Of a stretch of 64,000 bases of DNA, positions 8,466-15,148 are shown piece after piece (positions within the stretch are counted from its first letter, which is position 1; each line of letters starts with the position of its first letter). The DNA comes from an uncultured Collinsella sp. (GTDB lineage Bacteria; Actinomycetota; Coriobacteriia; Coriobacteriales; Coriobacteriaceae). Location: positions 62,001-126,000 of the forward strand of contig CAKULD010000004.1 of the NCBI GenBank assembly GCA_934667065.1, read 5' to 3'. Made by a program: the position numbers and the translations under genes. Under the pieces are notes generated by a model that saw only the letters and a program-made list of their open reading frames with translations, did not search any database and was not told where the DNA came from.

Positions 8466-9053
8466 ATGAGCGATTACGCAGACCAGACGGTCGCCGTGTT
8501 GGCGGTCCAAGGCGCTTTTGCCGAGCACGAGGCAAGGCTGTCCGAGCTAGGCGCACATTGTATTGAGCTGAGGCAGGCAGCCGATTTGAAGCAGAACTTT
8601 GATCGCCTGGTACTTCCCGGCGGCGAGTCTACCGTTCAAGGCAAGCTGCTTGATGAGTTGGGCATGCTCGAAGAACTCCGCGGGCGTATTGCTGAGGGCA
8701 TGCCCGTGCTGGGCACCTGCGCCGGCTTGATTCTGCTGGCGCACGATCTTGCCGCCCATGACGATAAGGGCACGCCACGTTTGGCGACCATGGATGTGCT
8801 CGTCGAGCGCAACGCCTACGGCCGACAGCTCGGCAGTTTTCGAACCAAGGGACAAATGACCGGAATCGATGGCGAGGTACCGCTGACGTTTATCCGTGCA
8901 CCCCGCATCGTCGAGGTCAACGGTGACGCCAAGGCCTTAGCGAAAGTCGACGGCCGCATCGCTGCCGCCCGCCAAGGCAACCAGCTCGGCGTAACCTTCC
9001 ACCCCGAACTCGACGAAGACACCCGCCTCCACGAACTATTCCTACAAATGTAG
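8466..9053 (+). CDS. pdxT: Pyridoxal 5'-phosphate synthase glutaminase subunit PdxT
   Basis: Class-I glutamine amidotransferase (195 residues) that hydrolyses glutamine and channels ammonia to PdxS in the PLP synthase complex. The sequence shows LPGGEST, the nucleophile Cys in LGTCAGLILLA near residue 83, and the His-Glu pair in TFHPELDEDTR near the C-terminus, completing the Cys-His-Glu triad. The ATG has AGAAAGGA upstream and the gene is in the same operon as pdxS. After the stop there is no simple terminator but a dense run of palindromes. Confidence 0.97.
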   Translation: MSDYADQTVAVLAVQGAFAEHEARLSELGAHCIELRQAADLKQNFDRLVLPGGESTVQGKLLDELGMLEELRGRIAEGMPVLGTCAGLILLAHDLAAHDDKGTPRLATMDVLVERNAYGRQLGSFRTKGQMTGIDGEVPLTFIRAPRIVEVNGDAKALAKVDGRIAAARQGNQLGVTFHPELDEDTRLHELFLQM

Positions 9054-9093
9054 GCAGATAAAACGAAAGTGGATTTTCGGACACTTACAAATT

Positions 9094-9157
9094 GAGAGTG
9101 GATAATCCCCCACTTTGAGCTTGAATACGGGCTCAAACCGGGAGATTATCCACTCTC
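9094..9157. repeat. Nested hairpin after pdxT
   Basis: 14-bp outer arms GAGAGTGGATAATC and GATTATCCACTCTC enclose a second stem, TTTGAGC/GCTCAAA, with a CCC/GGG pair between them. There is no T-run on either side, so it is not a standard terminator. It is the first of four distinct palindromic elements in the gene-free stretch 9054-9537. Confidence 0.7.
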
Positions 9158-9164
9158 ATACTAT

Positions 9165-9222
9165 GTAGTCGTTGGGGACGTTCTTAAACGACTAGTCAAA
9201 CAAGAACGTCCCCAACGACTAC
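9165..9222. repeat. Palindromic repeat family P1, copy 1
   Basis: Perfect 21-bp inverted arms (9165-9185 and 9202-9222) with a 16-nt loop, AAACGACTAGTCAAAC, that is itself partly palindromic. A second copy at 55005-55062 has the identical loop and nearly the same arms. Confidence 0.85.
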
Positions 9223-9245
9223 ATTGCGATAGACGACCACGTTTG

Positions 9246-9288
9246 CCCAGATAAAACCGACCAAAATAAACCTGTCCCTTTTTGGCAG
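9246..9288. repeat. Dispersed 40-bp repeat family P2, single copy
   Basis: Runs CCCAGATAAAACC to TTTTTGGCAG with the core CAAAATAAACCTGTCCC. The same sequence recurs at 54092-54132, and twice in opposite orientation at 26050-26151. Its CCAAAA/TTTTTGG pairing gives a short hairpin. Confidence 0.75.
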
Positions 9289-9378
9289 ATTTGGATCAAG
9301 GCAGCGCCGATGTTTTGGTACCGACAGCGAAAACCCGCCAGAGCGAGCAAGGTGCCTTGAAACAAGAAGACGTCGCAT

Positions 9379-9538
9379 GTTGAGCAAACGCCAGCGAGCG
9401 CCCACCAGAGCGAACAAATTGGCATGAAAAGAGGACGGCATAGACCTTCTGGTCATGCCGTCCTCTTTGAATGACAAGTTGTCGCTCTGGTGGGCGCGCA
9501 GCGTCGGCCGGTTACGGCGTTTGGTAAAACGCCGTAAC
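9379..9538. ncRNA. Two-hairpin structured element, copy A (candidate RNA)
   Basis: GTTGAGCA and CAGCGAGCG lead into a long hairpin. The outer stem is 16 bp (9398-9413 with 9482-9497). The inner stem is 14 bp (9428-9441 with 9455-9468), then one unpaired base and the tip GACC-TTCT-GGTC (9443-9454). A CGCAGCGTC linker follows, then a perfect 12-bp hairpin with loop GGTA (9511-9538). The last base overlaps the stop codon of the RGG-tailed gene. Copy B (11134-11292) has the same layout and loops but different stem sequences that still pair. Whether it acts as RNA or as DNA is unknown, and so is the strand. Confidence 0.55.
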
Positions 9539-10449
9539 TAGAATCGGTTGCCGCGGAAGCCGCCACCGTTGCGGCCGCCACGGTCGCCACCGCGACCGCC
9601 GCGATCGTTGCCACGGTTGCCACCGAAGCCGCCACGGTTGCCGCCGCGGTCGCCATAGCCACCACGGTTGCCGCCGAAGCCACCGCGACCGCCACGGTCG
9701 CCGCCGCGGTCACCAAAGCCGCCACGACCGCCACGATCGCCACCGCGACCGCCGCGGTCACCGCCACGGCCACCGCGATCGCCAAAGCCGCCGCGACCGC
9801 CGCGGTCGCCGCCACGGCCACCGCGGTCGTCACGGCCGCCGCGAGGACCGCGGTCCTCGTCCAGGCCCATGGCGACGAGCGGGGCGATAACCTTATCGAG
9901 GGCAGCCATCAGCTCGGTGGCCTCCTCGTAGGAAAGCTCGGGGAGGAGCTTCTCCTTCTTGTTGGCAAGCTCGACCAGGCCCTCGGCAGCATCCTCGGCA
10001 GCGAAGACAACGATCTTGCGCATATCGCCCTCGGCGTCGTCGATGCGACCGACCAGATCGGCAGCCTCGGCCTCGGCCATCAGGCCATCGAGCTCACGAA
10101 GGCGCATGCCCAGCAGGTCTGACATCTCCTTCTGCTCCATCTTGGGCTTAAGGTCGAGGAGCTTGATGGCGCGCTCGATGTTCGCCATGCGCTCGGCCTT
10201 GGCCTCCTCTTCCTTGGAAATAGCAAAGCGACGGCTGCGCAGCAGGCGGGCGGCCTTCTGCATCTTGTCCATCAGCTCTTCGTCATCGTAATCTGCGGCG
10301 GCCTCGACAACCTCGGCCTCCTCCTCGGCGGAAACCTCGTCAGCAGCCTCAACCTCGGCAGCTTCGGTCTCCACGGTCTCGACTGCCTCGACCTCGGCAG
10401 CCATGGTCTCGTTCTCGGTCTCGTTCATGATCTCTTCGTTCTCAGACAT
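9538..10449 (-). CDS. Acidic-N-terminal, RGG-tailed hypothetical protein
   Basis: A 303-residue protein in three parts. An Ala/Glu-rich acidic region covers about residues 1-60. A helical middle (about 60-200; KAERMANIERAIKLLDLKPKM..., MSDLLGMRLRELDGLMAEAE) looks like a small winged helix. The last 100 residues are almost all RGG, DRGG and GFGDRGG repeats. RGG tails bind RNA and promote condensation in eukaryotes; similar tails occur on some bacterial RNA-binding proteins and helicases, but no helicase motif is present here. The ATG follows GAAGGAG. Its stop abuts the structured element at 9379-9538. No function is assigned; RNA binding is inference. Confidence 0.8.
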   Translation of the reverse strand: MSENEEIMNETENETMAAEVEAVETVETEAAEVEAADEVSAEEEAEVVEAAADYDDEELMDKMQKAARLLRSRRFAISKEEEAKAERMANIERAIKLLDLKPKMEQKEMSDLLGMRLRELDGLMAEAEAADLVGRIDDAEGDMRKIVVFAAEDAAEGLVELANKKEKLLPELSYEEATELMAALDKVIAPLVAMGLDEDRGPRGGRDDRGGRGGDRGGRGGFGDRGGRGGDRGGRGGDRGGRGGFGDRGGDRGGRGGFGGNRGGYGDRGGNRGGFGGNRGNDRGGRGGDRGGRNGGGFRGNRF

Positions 10450-10663
10450 GAGACTCCTTCTTGGCCCTCTCGGGCATCATCGCCCCATTCGCGGGGCCCG
10501 TCGCGCACTCTTTGCGCTTTAAACATTCATGCCTCTCGGCAAAACGTCCATTAGTTTATGGTGTCGATTGCCAATCTAGCTGCAGAATCTATGTGCACAC
10601 ATTAATGCGACATGTCGCGGTATCATGACGTGAACCAAACGAGCCCACCTTAAGGAGCCCGCC

Positions 10664-11074
10664 ATGATTAAGCCCATCATGAAGTCCGAGTTCTTTTTAC
10701 GCCTACCCTCCGAGGATGCCACCCCCGAAGACGCCGCTACCGGGCAGGACCTTCTGGACACCCTTCACGAACACGAGCATGAATGTGTCGGCCTCGCCGC
10801 CAATATGATCGGCGTGCGCAAGCGCATCATTTGCGTCAAGGACGGCGGCAAGTCGCTGCTCATGTACAACCCGCAGATTCTTGAGCAGGTCAATGCCTAT
10901 CAGACGAGCGAGGGATGTCTTTCACTGGTCGGCGAGCGCCCCTGCACCCGCTATCGCCGTATTAAGGTCGAGTATCTGGACGAGAACTTCGTCCACCGCA
11001 TCAAAAACTTCTCGGGCTACACCGCCGAGATCATCCAACACGAAATCGACCATTGCCAAGGCATAGTTATTTAG
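10664..11074 (+). CDS. Peptide deformylase-like protein (motif I Gln replaced by Met)
   Basis: A 136-residue protein of the peptide deformylase fold, which removes formyl groups from nascent peptides using a metal held by Cys and two His. It keeps motif II EGCLSL and motif III QHEIDH, so all metal ligands and the catalytic Glu are present. Motif I reads GLAANMIG where canonical enzymes have GLAAPQIG: the Gln that stabilises the transition state is Met. The protein is shorter than full-length Def (about 165-170 residues) and lacks the C-terminal helix. The ATG follows AAGGAG. A second, differently altered paralogue lies at 18667-19086. Confidence 0.85.
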   Translation: MIKPIMKSEFFLRLPSEDATPEDAATGQDLLDTLHEHEHECVGLAANMIGVRKRIICVKDGGKSLLMYNPQILEQVNAYQTSEGCLSLVGERPCTRYRRIKVEYLDENFVHRIKNFSGYTAEIIQHEIDHCQGIVI

Positions 11075-11133
11075 ACAGCCAAGGAAAATAAACCGCTTTG
11101 CTCCGTCGCATGTGGATCATGTTAACGATGCAG

Positions 11134-11292
11134 GTTGAGCACACGACAGCGAGCGAGTCGCATTTGCGCCAAGATGACGCGAAACGAAAGGGCGCTGACC
11201 TTCTGGTCGCGCCCTTGAAGTTGAACGTCAGATTGGCGTGAATGCGGCTCGCGCAGCGTCAAGCGGTCCGCCGTTCGGTAGAACGGCGGAAC
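11134..11292. ncRNA. Two-hairpin structured element, copy B (candidate RNA)
   Basis: 159 nt against 160 in copy A. It starts GTTGAGCA then CAGCGAGCG. The outer stem 11153-11164 pairs with 11241-11252; CGCCAA with TTGGCG and TGACG with CGTCA continue it. The inner stem AAGGGCGC/GCGCCCTT precedes one unpaired base and the same tip GACC-TTCT-GGTC (11197-11208). CGCAGCGTC follows, then a 9-bp hairpin with loop GGTA (11268-11289). It lies between convergent genes, 60 nt after the deformylase-like stop and 43 nt from the aminotransferase stop. Different but complementary stems argue for selection on structure. Confidence 0.55.
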
Positions 11293-11335
11293 GAAAAGGC
11301 TACAGAGCGTTTCAGTTGTATGGAGACTCTATCCC

Positions 11336-12856
11336 TTAGCTCTGACGATAGTGATCGAAGAAGTCGGCGAGGTCTTCGAGAGACTCTTTGAGCACTTCCA
11401 TGCGCGGCAGGTACACGATGCGGAAGTGGTCGGGCTCGGCCCAGTTAAAGCCGCCGCCGCGCGTGATCAGAATCTTCTTCTCGTGCAGCAGGTCGAGGGC
11501 GAACTGCTCGTCGTCGGTGATGTTGAACTTCTTCACATCCATCTTTGGGAAGATGTAGAACGCCGCGCGCGGCTTGACCACCGAGATGCCATCGATCTTG
11601 CTAAGCGCCTCGTACACAAAGTTACGCTGCTCGTAGACACGGCCGCCGGGGCGAATGTAGTCGTTAACCGACTGATGACCGCCGAGCGCCGTCTGAACGA
11701 TCGACTGAGCCGGAACGTTAGAGCACAGGCGCATGTTCGAAAGCATGTTGATGCCCATAATAAAGTCGCTCATGCAACGCTGGTTGCCCGAAAGCACCAT
11801 CCAGCCAATACGGTAGCCCGCGATCATGTGTGACTTGGAAAGGCCGCTAAAGGTGACGCAGGGCAGATCGGGCGCGAGCGAAGCAATCGAGACGTGCTCG
11901 TAGCCGTCCATGCAAAGGCGGTCGTAGATCTCGTCGGCAAAGATCATCAGCTGATGCCTGCGCGCGATCTCGACGATACCCTCGAGTACCTCGCGCGGAT
12001 AGACCGAGCCCGTGGGGTTGTTGGGGTTGATGATGACGAGGGCCTTGGTCGCGCTCGTGATCTTGGACTCCATATCCTCAAGGTCGGGATACCAATCGGC
12101 CTGCTCATCGCACAGATAATGCACGGGATGACCACCGGCAAGGGTCGCGCACGCCGTCCACAGCGGATAGTCGGGGCTGGGGATCAAGATCTCGTCACCA
12201 TTGTCGAGCAGCGCGTTCATCGAAAGCTGAATAAGCTCGGACACGCCATTGCCCGTGTAAATGTGCTCCATCTGAACGTTAGGCAGGCCTTTGATCTGCG
12301 AATACTGCATGATCGCCTTGCGCGCGGAGAACAGACCACGCGAGTTGGAATAACCCTCGCAGTCGGGCAGCTGCTGGCGCATGTCCTTGATGACCTCGTC
12401 GGGCGTGCGGAAGCCAAAGGGCGCCGGGTTGCCGATATTGAGCTTAAGGATGCGCTCGCCCTCGTCCTCCATACGGGCCGCCTCATCGACGACGGGGCCG
12501 CGCACGTCATACAGAACGTTATCGAGCTTGGTGGATTTAGAAAAAGTACGCATGGTGGTGCTCCTTGCAATTTGAGGTTTGGTGGTGGGCTCAGAAGTTA
12601 CATCTTCGCTTGGCAACGGGCTTTTTGCATGGTCGGCGTCGCCGGCGAGCAGCCAGGTAACATCGACCTCCAAAATCCGGGCGAGCAGCTCCGCCACATC
12701 GCGTCGCGGAATCGTCTTGCCGCTCACATATTGGCTCATCTGGCTCTTGCCGAGCTTTTTGCCGAGCATCTCCGACGCACGGATCACATCCGACTGGCGA
12801 ACATCGCAATCGGACATGGACTGTCGCAGACGATCGCTAAACGTCTCTTGGACCAC
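11336..12856 (-). CDS. XRE helix-turn-helix / PLP aminotransferase fusion (AlaT-like)
   Basis: A 506-residue protein. Residues about 5-65 are a Cro/CI-type DNA-binding domain (FSDRLRQSMSDCDVRQSDVI...SQMSQYVSGKTIPRRDVAELLARIL). From about residue 100 it is a fold-type-I aminotransferase most like AlaA/AlaT glutamate-pyruvate transaminases, with INPNNPTGSVYP, FADEIYDRL, the PLP lysine in SGLSKSHMIAGYRIGW, and the C-terminal RIVYLPR substrate-carboxylate Arg. The GTG at 12856 follows AAGGAGG by 5 nt. This differs from MocR proteins, which use a GntR domain. Four GTTCAATT sites upstream suggest autoregulation, perhaps sensing pyridoxal or an amino acid. Confidence 0.88.
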   Translation of the reverse strand: MVQETFSDRLRQSMSDCDVRQSDVIRASEMLGKKLGKSQMSQYVSGKTIPRRDVAELLARILEVDVTWLLAGDADHAKSPLPSEDVTSEPTTKPQIARSTTMRTFSKSTKLDNVLYDVRGPVVDEAARMEDEGERILKLNIGNPAPFGFRTPDEVIKDMRQQLPDCEGYSNSRGLFSARKAIMQYSQIKGLPNVQMEHIYTGNGVSELIQLSMNALLDNGDEILIPSPDYPLWTACATLAGGHPVHYLCDEQADWYPDLEDMESKITSATKALVIINPNNPTGSVYPREVLEGIVEIARRHQLMIFADEIYDRLCMDGYEHVSIASLAPDLPCVTFSGLSKSHMIAGYRIGWMVLSGNQRCMSDFIMGINMLSNMRLCSNVPAQSIVQTALGGHQSVNDYIRPGGRVYEQRNFVYEALSKIDGISVVKPRAAFYIFPKMDVKKFNITDDEQFALDLLHEKKILITRGGGFNWAEPDHFRIVYLPRMEVLKESLEDLADFFDHYRQS

Positions 12857-12877
12857 AGGAACCTCCTTGCTGGCAAA

Positions 12878-12958
12878 GTTCAATTTATAGAACACGAATT
12901 GAACCTGAGTTCAATTTAGGCAGCAGTATAGCGCCGCACATTTTCTAAAAGTTCAATT
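12878..12958. promoter_or_regulatory. GTTCAATT operator array of the XRE-aminotransferase gene
   Basis: The 20-bp palindrome AATTGAACCTGAGTTCAATT (12897-12916) has additional GTTCAATT half-sites at 12878-12885 and 12951-12958. A TATACT -10-like box for leftward transcription (12925-12930 on the minus strand) sits between sites, so binding would block initiation. The array lies immediately upstream of a gene whose own N-terminus is a Cro/CI domain, the natural candidate binder. Confidence 0.65.
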
Positions 12959-13019
12959 TCATAAGAAAAAGTGCTGGGCTCCAAGATTTACTCCAAAGCG
13001 GATAACGGCACGCGCGCAG

Positions 13020-13877
13020 TTAGAGATACTCAAGAAAACGAGCCGCCGCAAGCGAGACGTCGGCCGTGCGATAAATCGCGTTAATCTGTCGATGCGGATG
13101 TCCCTCGAGCGGACGCACGGCAACGTCGAACTGACAACGACGCAGAATAAGCGCCGGAAGGATACTCACGCCCAGGCCATCCTCGACCATTGCCATGATC
13201 GCATAGTCATCCCAGGTCGACAGCTTGGAGTTCACCGACAAGCCCGCACGGCGAAACAGCGGCGTGATCTCGTCATCGCTGCCACGTTCCAGCAAAATAA
13301 ACTGCTCGGCTGCCATATCGGCAAGGGAAATGGCGTCCCTCTCGGCAAGCAGAGAGCTAGCCGGCACCACGGCCATCAATTCGTCTTGCACCAACGAACG
13401 TGACGTTACGCCACCCGCTCGCGGCTCACGAGGAATAAACCCAAGATCGCAACGCCCCTGCGCCACCCACTGTTCAATCTCGGAGTAGTCACCCATCAGC
13501 AATTCGTAATCGACGCCTGGATGATCGGCACGAAAGCGCGCAATAACCGACGGCAGCACGTGAGTCGCCACGCTCGAAAACGTCCCGATGCAAATCTTGC
13601 CACGCATAAGCCCGCACATTTCGTCCACCCGTCGCTGCAGGCGGCCGAACTCCTCGCACAACGCCTCAACGGCCGGCATAATCTGCTGCCCGTCGGCAGA
13701 AAGCACCACGCCCTCGCGACTACGATCGAGTACTTTAAAGCCCCAATCGGCTTCGAGGTCGCCCACCATACGGCTCACGCCCGATTGCGAGTAATTCAGT
13801 CGTTCGGCGGCGCGCGTAAAACTGCCCGCCCGTACCGTCTCGAGCAGCACTTGCATCTTTTGAATATTGGTCTCCAC
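13020..13877 (-). CDS. LysR-family transcriptional regulator (divergent from EamA transporter)
   Basis: A 285-residue LysR-type regulator. The N-terminal winged helix covers about residues 5-65 (MQVLLETVRAGSFTRAAERLNYSQSGVSRMVGDLE), followed by a periplasmic-binding-like effector domain with GDYSEIEQWVAQGRCDLGFI and MAMVEDGLGVSILP. The GTG at 13877 is preceded by GGAGG; the longer frame starting at 13898 has none. It is divergent from the EamA transporter gene 13997-14908, which it probably controls. A paralogous regulator with the same MAMVEDGLGVS-type segment lies at 56585-57451, next to another EamA gene. Confidence 0.9.
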   Translation of the reverse strand: METNIQKMQVLLETVRAGSFTRAAERLNYSQSGVSRMVGDLEADWGFKVLDRSREGVVLSADGQQIMPAVEALCEEFGRLQRRVDEMCGLMRGKICIGTFSSVATHVLPSVIARFRADHPGVDYELLMGDYSEIEQWVAQGRCDLGFIPREPRAGGVTSRSLVQDELMAVVPASSLLAERDAISLADMAAEQFILLERGSDDEITPLFRRAGLSVNSKLSTWDDYAIMAMVEDGLGVSILPALILRRCQFDVAVRPLEGHPHRQINAIYRTADVSLAAARFLEYL

Positions 13878-13996
13878 GATGCGCCTCCGTCTTTGCATGA
13901 GCTTTTGTCATGTCAACTATGCATTATATTCGCTTTTCTTCTAATGCCCGCTCACACATAGTGGTCTTGCACGGGTTATAGAGGGGACGGCAGTGC

Positions 13997-14908
13997 ATGA
14001 ACAAAGGGCTTATTACATATCTTGCGGCATGTCTGCTCTTTGGCTCTAACGGCATCGTAGCCGCCGCCATTGCACTGCCGAGCTCCGATATCGTGCTGCT
14101 ACGCACCTTCCTTGGCGCCCTTGCACTTGCCATCATTCTGATCGCGACCCAACGGCACAACTTGCAAGCACCCTCTCGTCCCCGCGAGACGGTCGCACTC
14201 ATCGTGTCGGGGGCAGCCCTCGGCGCTAGCTGGATCTTCCTGTTCCGGGCTTATCAGACAATCGGCGTGGGCATCTCGTCACTGCTGTACTACTGCGGTC
14301 CCATCATCGTCATGGGCCTCTCTCCCATCGTATTTGGCGAAAAGCTCACCGGTGGCAAAATCGCCGGTTTTATCGCCGTCGCCTGTGGTGCCTTCCTTAT
14401 CGCGGCACAGGGCTTAGGCGGCAGCATGCCCATCGCGGGCATTGTCTGCGGAATCGCCTCGGCCTTCTGCTACGCCCTCATGGTTATTGCCAGTAAAGGC
14501 GCACCGCATATTGAGGGCCTCGAAAACTCAACGCTCCAAGTAAGCGCAGCCTTTGTGACCGCCTTGGTGCTTACACTCGCCACCCAGGGCATGCCGTCGT
14601 TCCTGACTGCCGGCATCGCAGGCACGATCGATTGGCGCGCCGTCATTATGCTCGGCATCGTCAATACCGGCCTGGGCTGCCTGCTCTACTTTAGCGCCGT
14701 CGCCAAGCTACCCGTGCAGACCGTCGCCGTCGTCGGCTATCTTGAGCCACTCTCGGCCGTTGTGTTCTCCGTCGCGCTTTTGGGCGAGGCCATGACGCCG
14801 GTCCGCCTGATGGGCGCCGCGCTCATCATTGGCGGTGCGATCTTTTGCGAGCTCGCCGGTAGGCACCCAAGCGCCAAAAGCGCTGTTGCCCAAACGGCTC
14901 GCGCTTAA
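13997..14908 (+). CDS. EamA/DMT-family transporter
   Basis: Inner-membrane protein of 303 residues with about ten hydrophobic segments in two EamA repeats. The first repeat covers about residues 1-135 (LITYLAACLLFGSNGIVAAAIALPSSDIVLLR) and the second about 145-285. Drug/metabolite transporters of this type usually export amino acids, metabolites or drugs; the substrate cannot be inferred. It is divergent from the LysR gene, with a 119-nt AT-rich gap that would hold the regulator's sites. A stem-loop follows the stop. Confidence 0.9.
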   Translation: MNKGLITYLAACLLFGSNGIVAAAIALPSSDIVLLRTFLGALALAIILIATQRHNLQAPSRPRETVALIVSGAALGASWIFLFRAYQTIGVGISSLLYYCGPIIVMGLSPIVFGEKLTGGKIAGFIAVACGAFLIAAQGLGGSMPIAGIVCGIASAFCYALMVIASKGAPHIEGLENSTLQVSAAFVTALVLTLATQGMPSFLTAGIAGTIDWRAVIMLGIVNTGLGCLLYFSAVAKLPVQTVAVVGYLEPLSAVVFSVALLGEAMTPVRLMGAALIIGGAIFCELAGRHPSAKSAVAQTARA

Positions 14909-14922
14909 AAGCCCCTCTTCAG

Positions 14923-14994
14923 TTTCAAAGCAGAGGCGTGCCCATGGCCCAACTTGCAGCAAGGGCACACAACGGGTTCGCCTCTGTTTTGAAA
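14923..14994 (+). terminator. Nested stem-loop after the EamA gene
   Basis: TTTCAAAGCAGAGGCG pairs with CGCCTCTG(T)TTTGAAA, enclosing TGCCC/GGGCA. The T-run lies within the closing arm. Its position directly after the EamA stop suggests a terminator, but the long nested loop is unusual. Confidence 0.5.
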
Positions 14995-15028
14995 TGCGCC
15001 GAAACAACCTCAGCAGACCACGTCCCTT

Positions 15029-15048
15029 TAATCCCCAGCTGGGGATTA
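15029..15048. promoter_or_regulatory. Perfect 20-bp palindrome upstream of kup
   Basis: TAATCCCCAGCTGGGGATTA has no spacer and lies about 100 nt before the kup start. It could be an operator or a cruciform/hairpin element. A further hairpin follows at 15107-15128. Confidence 0.5.
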
Positions 15049-15106
15049 TTGTCTAAAACACCCCAATGTGCCAAACTGCTCTTGTATGTATAAAGACGGC
15101 ATAAAG

Positions 15107-15128
15107 GTTTGCTGCCGCAGCAGCAAAC
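15107..15128 (+). promoter_or_regulatory. Leader hairpin before kup
   Basis: GTTTGCTGC-CGCA-GCAGCAAAC, a perfect 9-bp stem with a 4-nt loop ending about 10 nt before the AAAGGAG Shine-Dalgarno. There is no T-run, so a translational or RNA-stability role is more likely than termination. The leader does not match the c-di-AMP (ydaO) riboswitch as far as I can tell. Confidence 0.4.
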
Positions 15129-15148
15129 AGATGTCTAAAGGAGTCCAC

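Noticed and set aside
7450..8556. Minus-strand ORF opposite pdxS (368 codons)
   Set aside because: Shadow of pdxS, with His/Leu/Gly-rich low-information translation and no ribosome site.
9538..9850. CRISPR-like or tandem repeat array
   Set aside because: The periodic sequence is the coding repeat for the RGG tail, not spacer-separated direct repeats.
14910..15148. c-di-AMP riboswitch before kup
   Set aside because: The stretch contains hairpins but not the conserved ydaO-type blocks.
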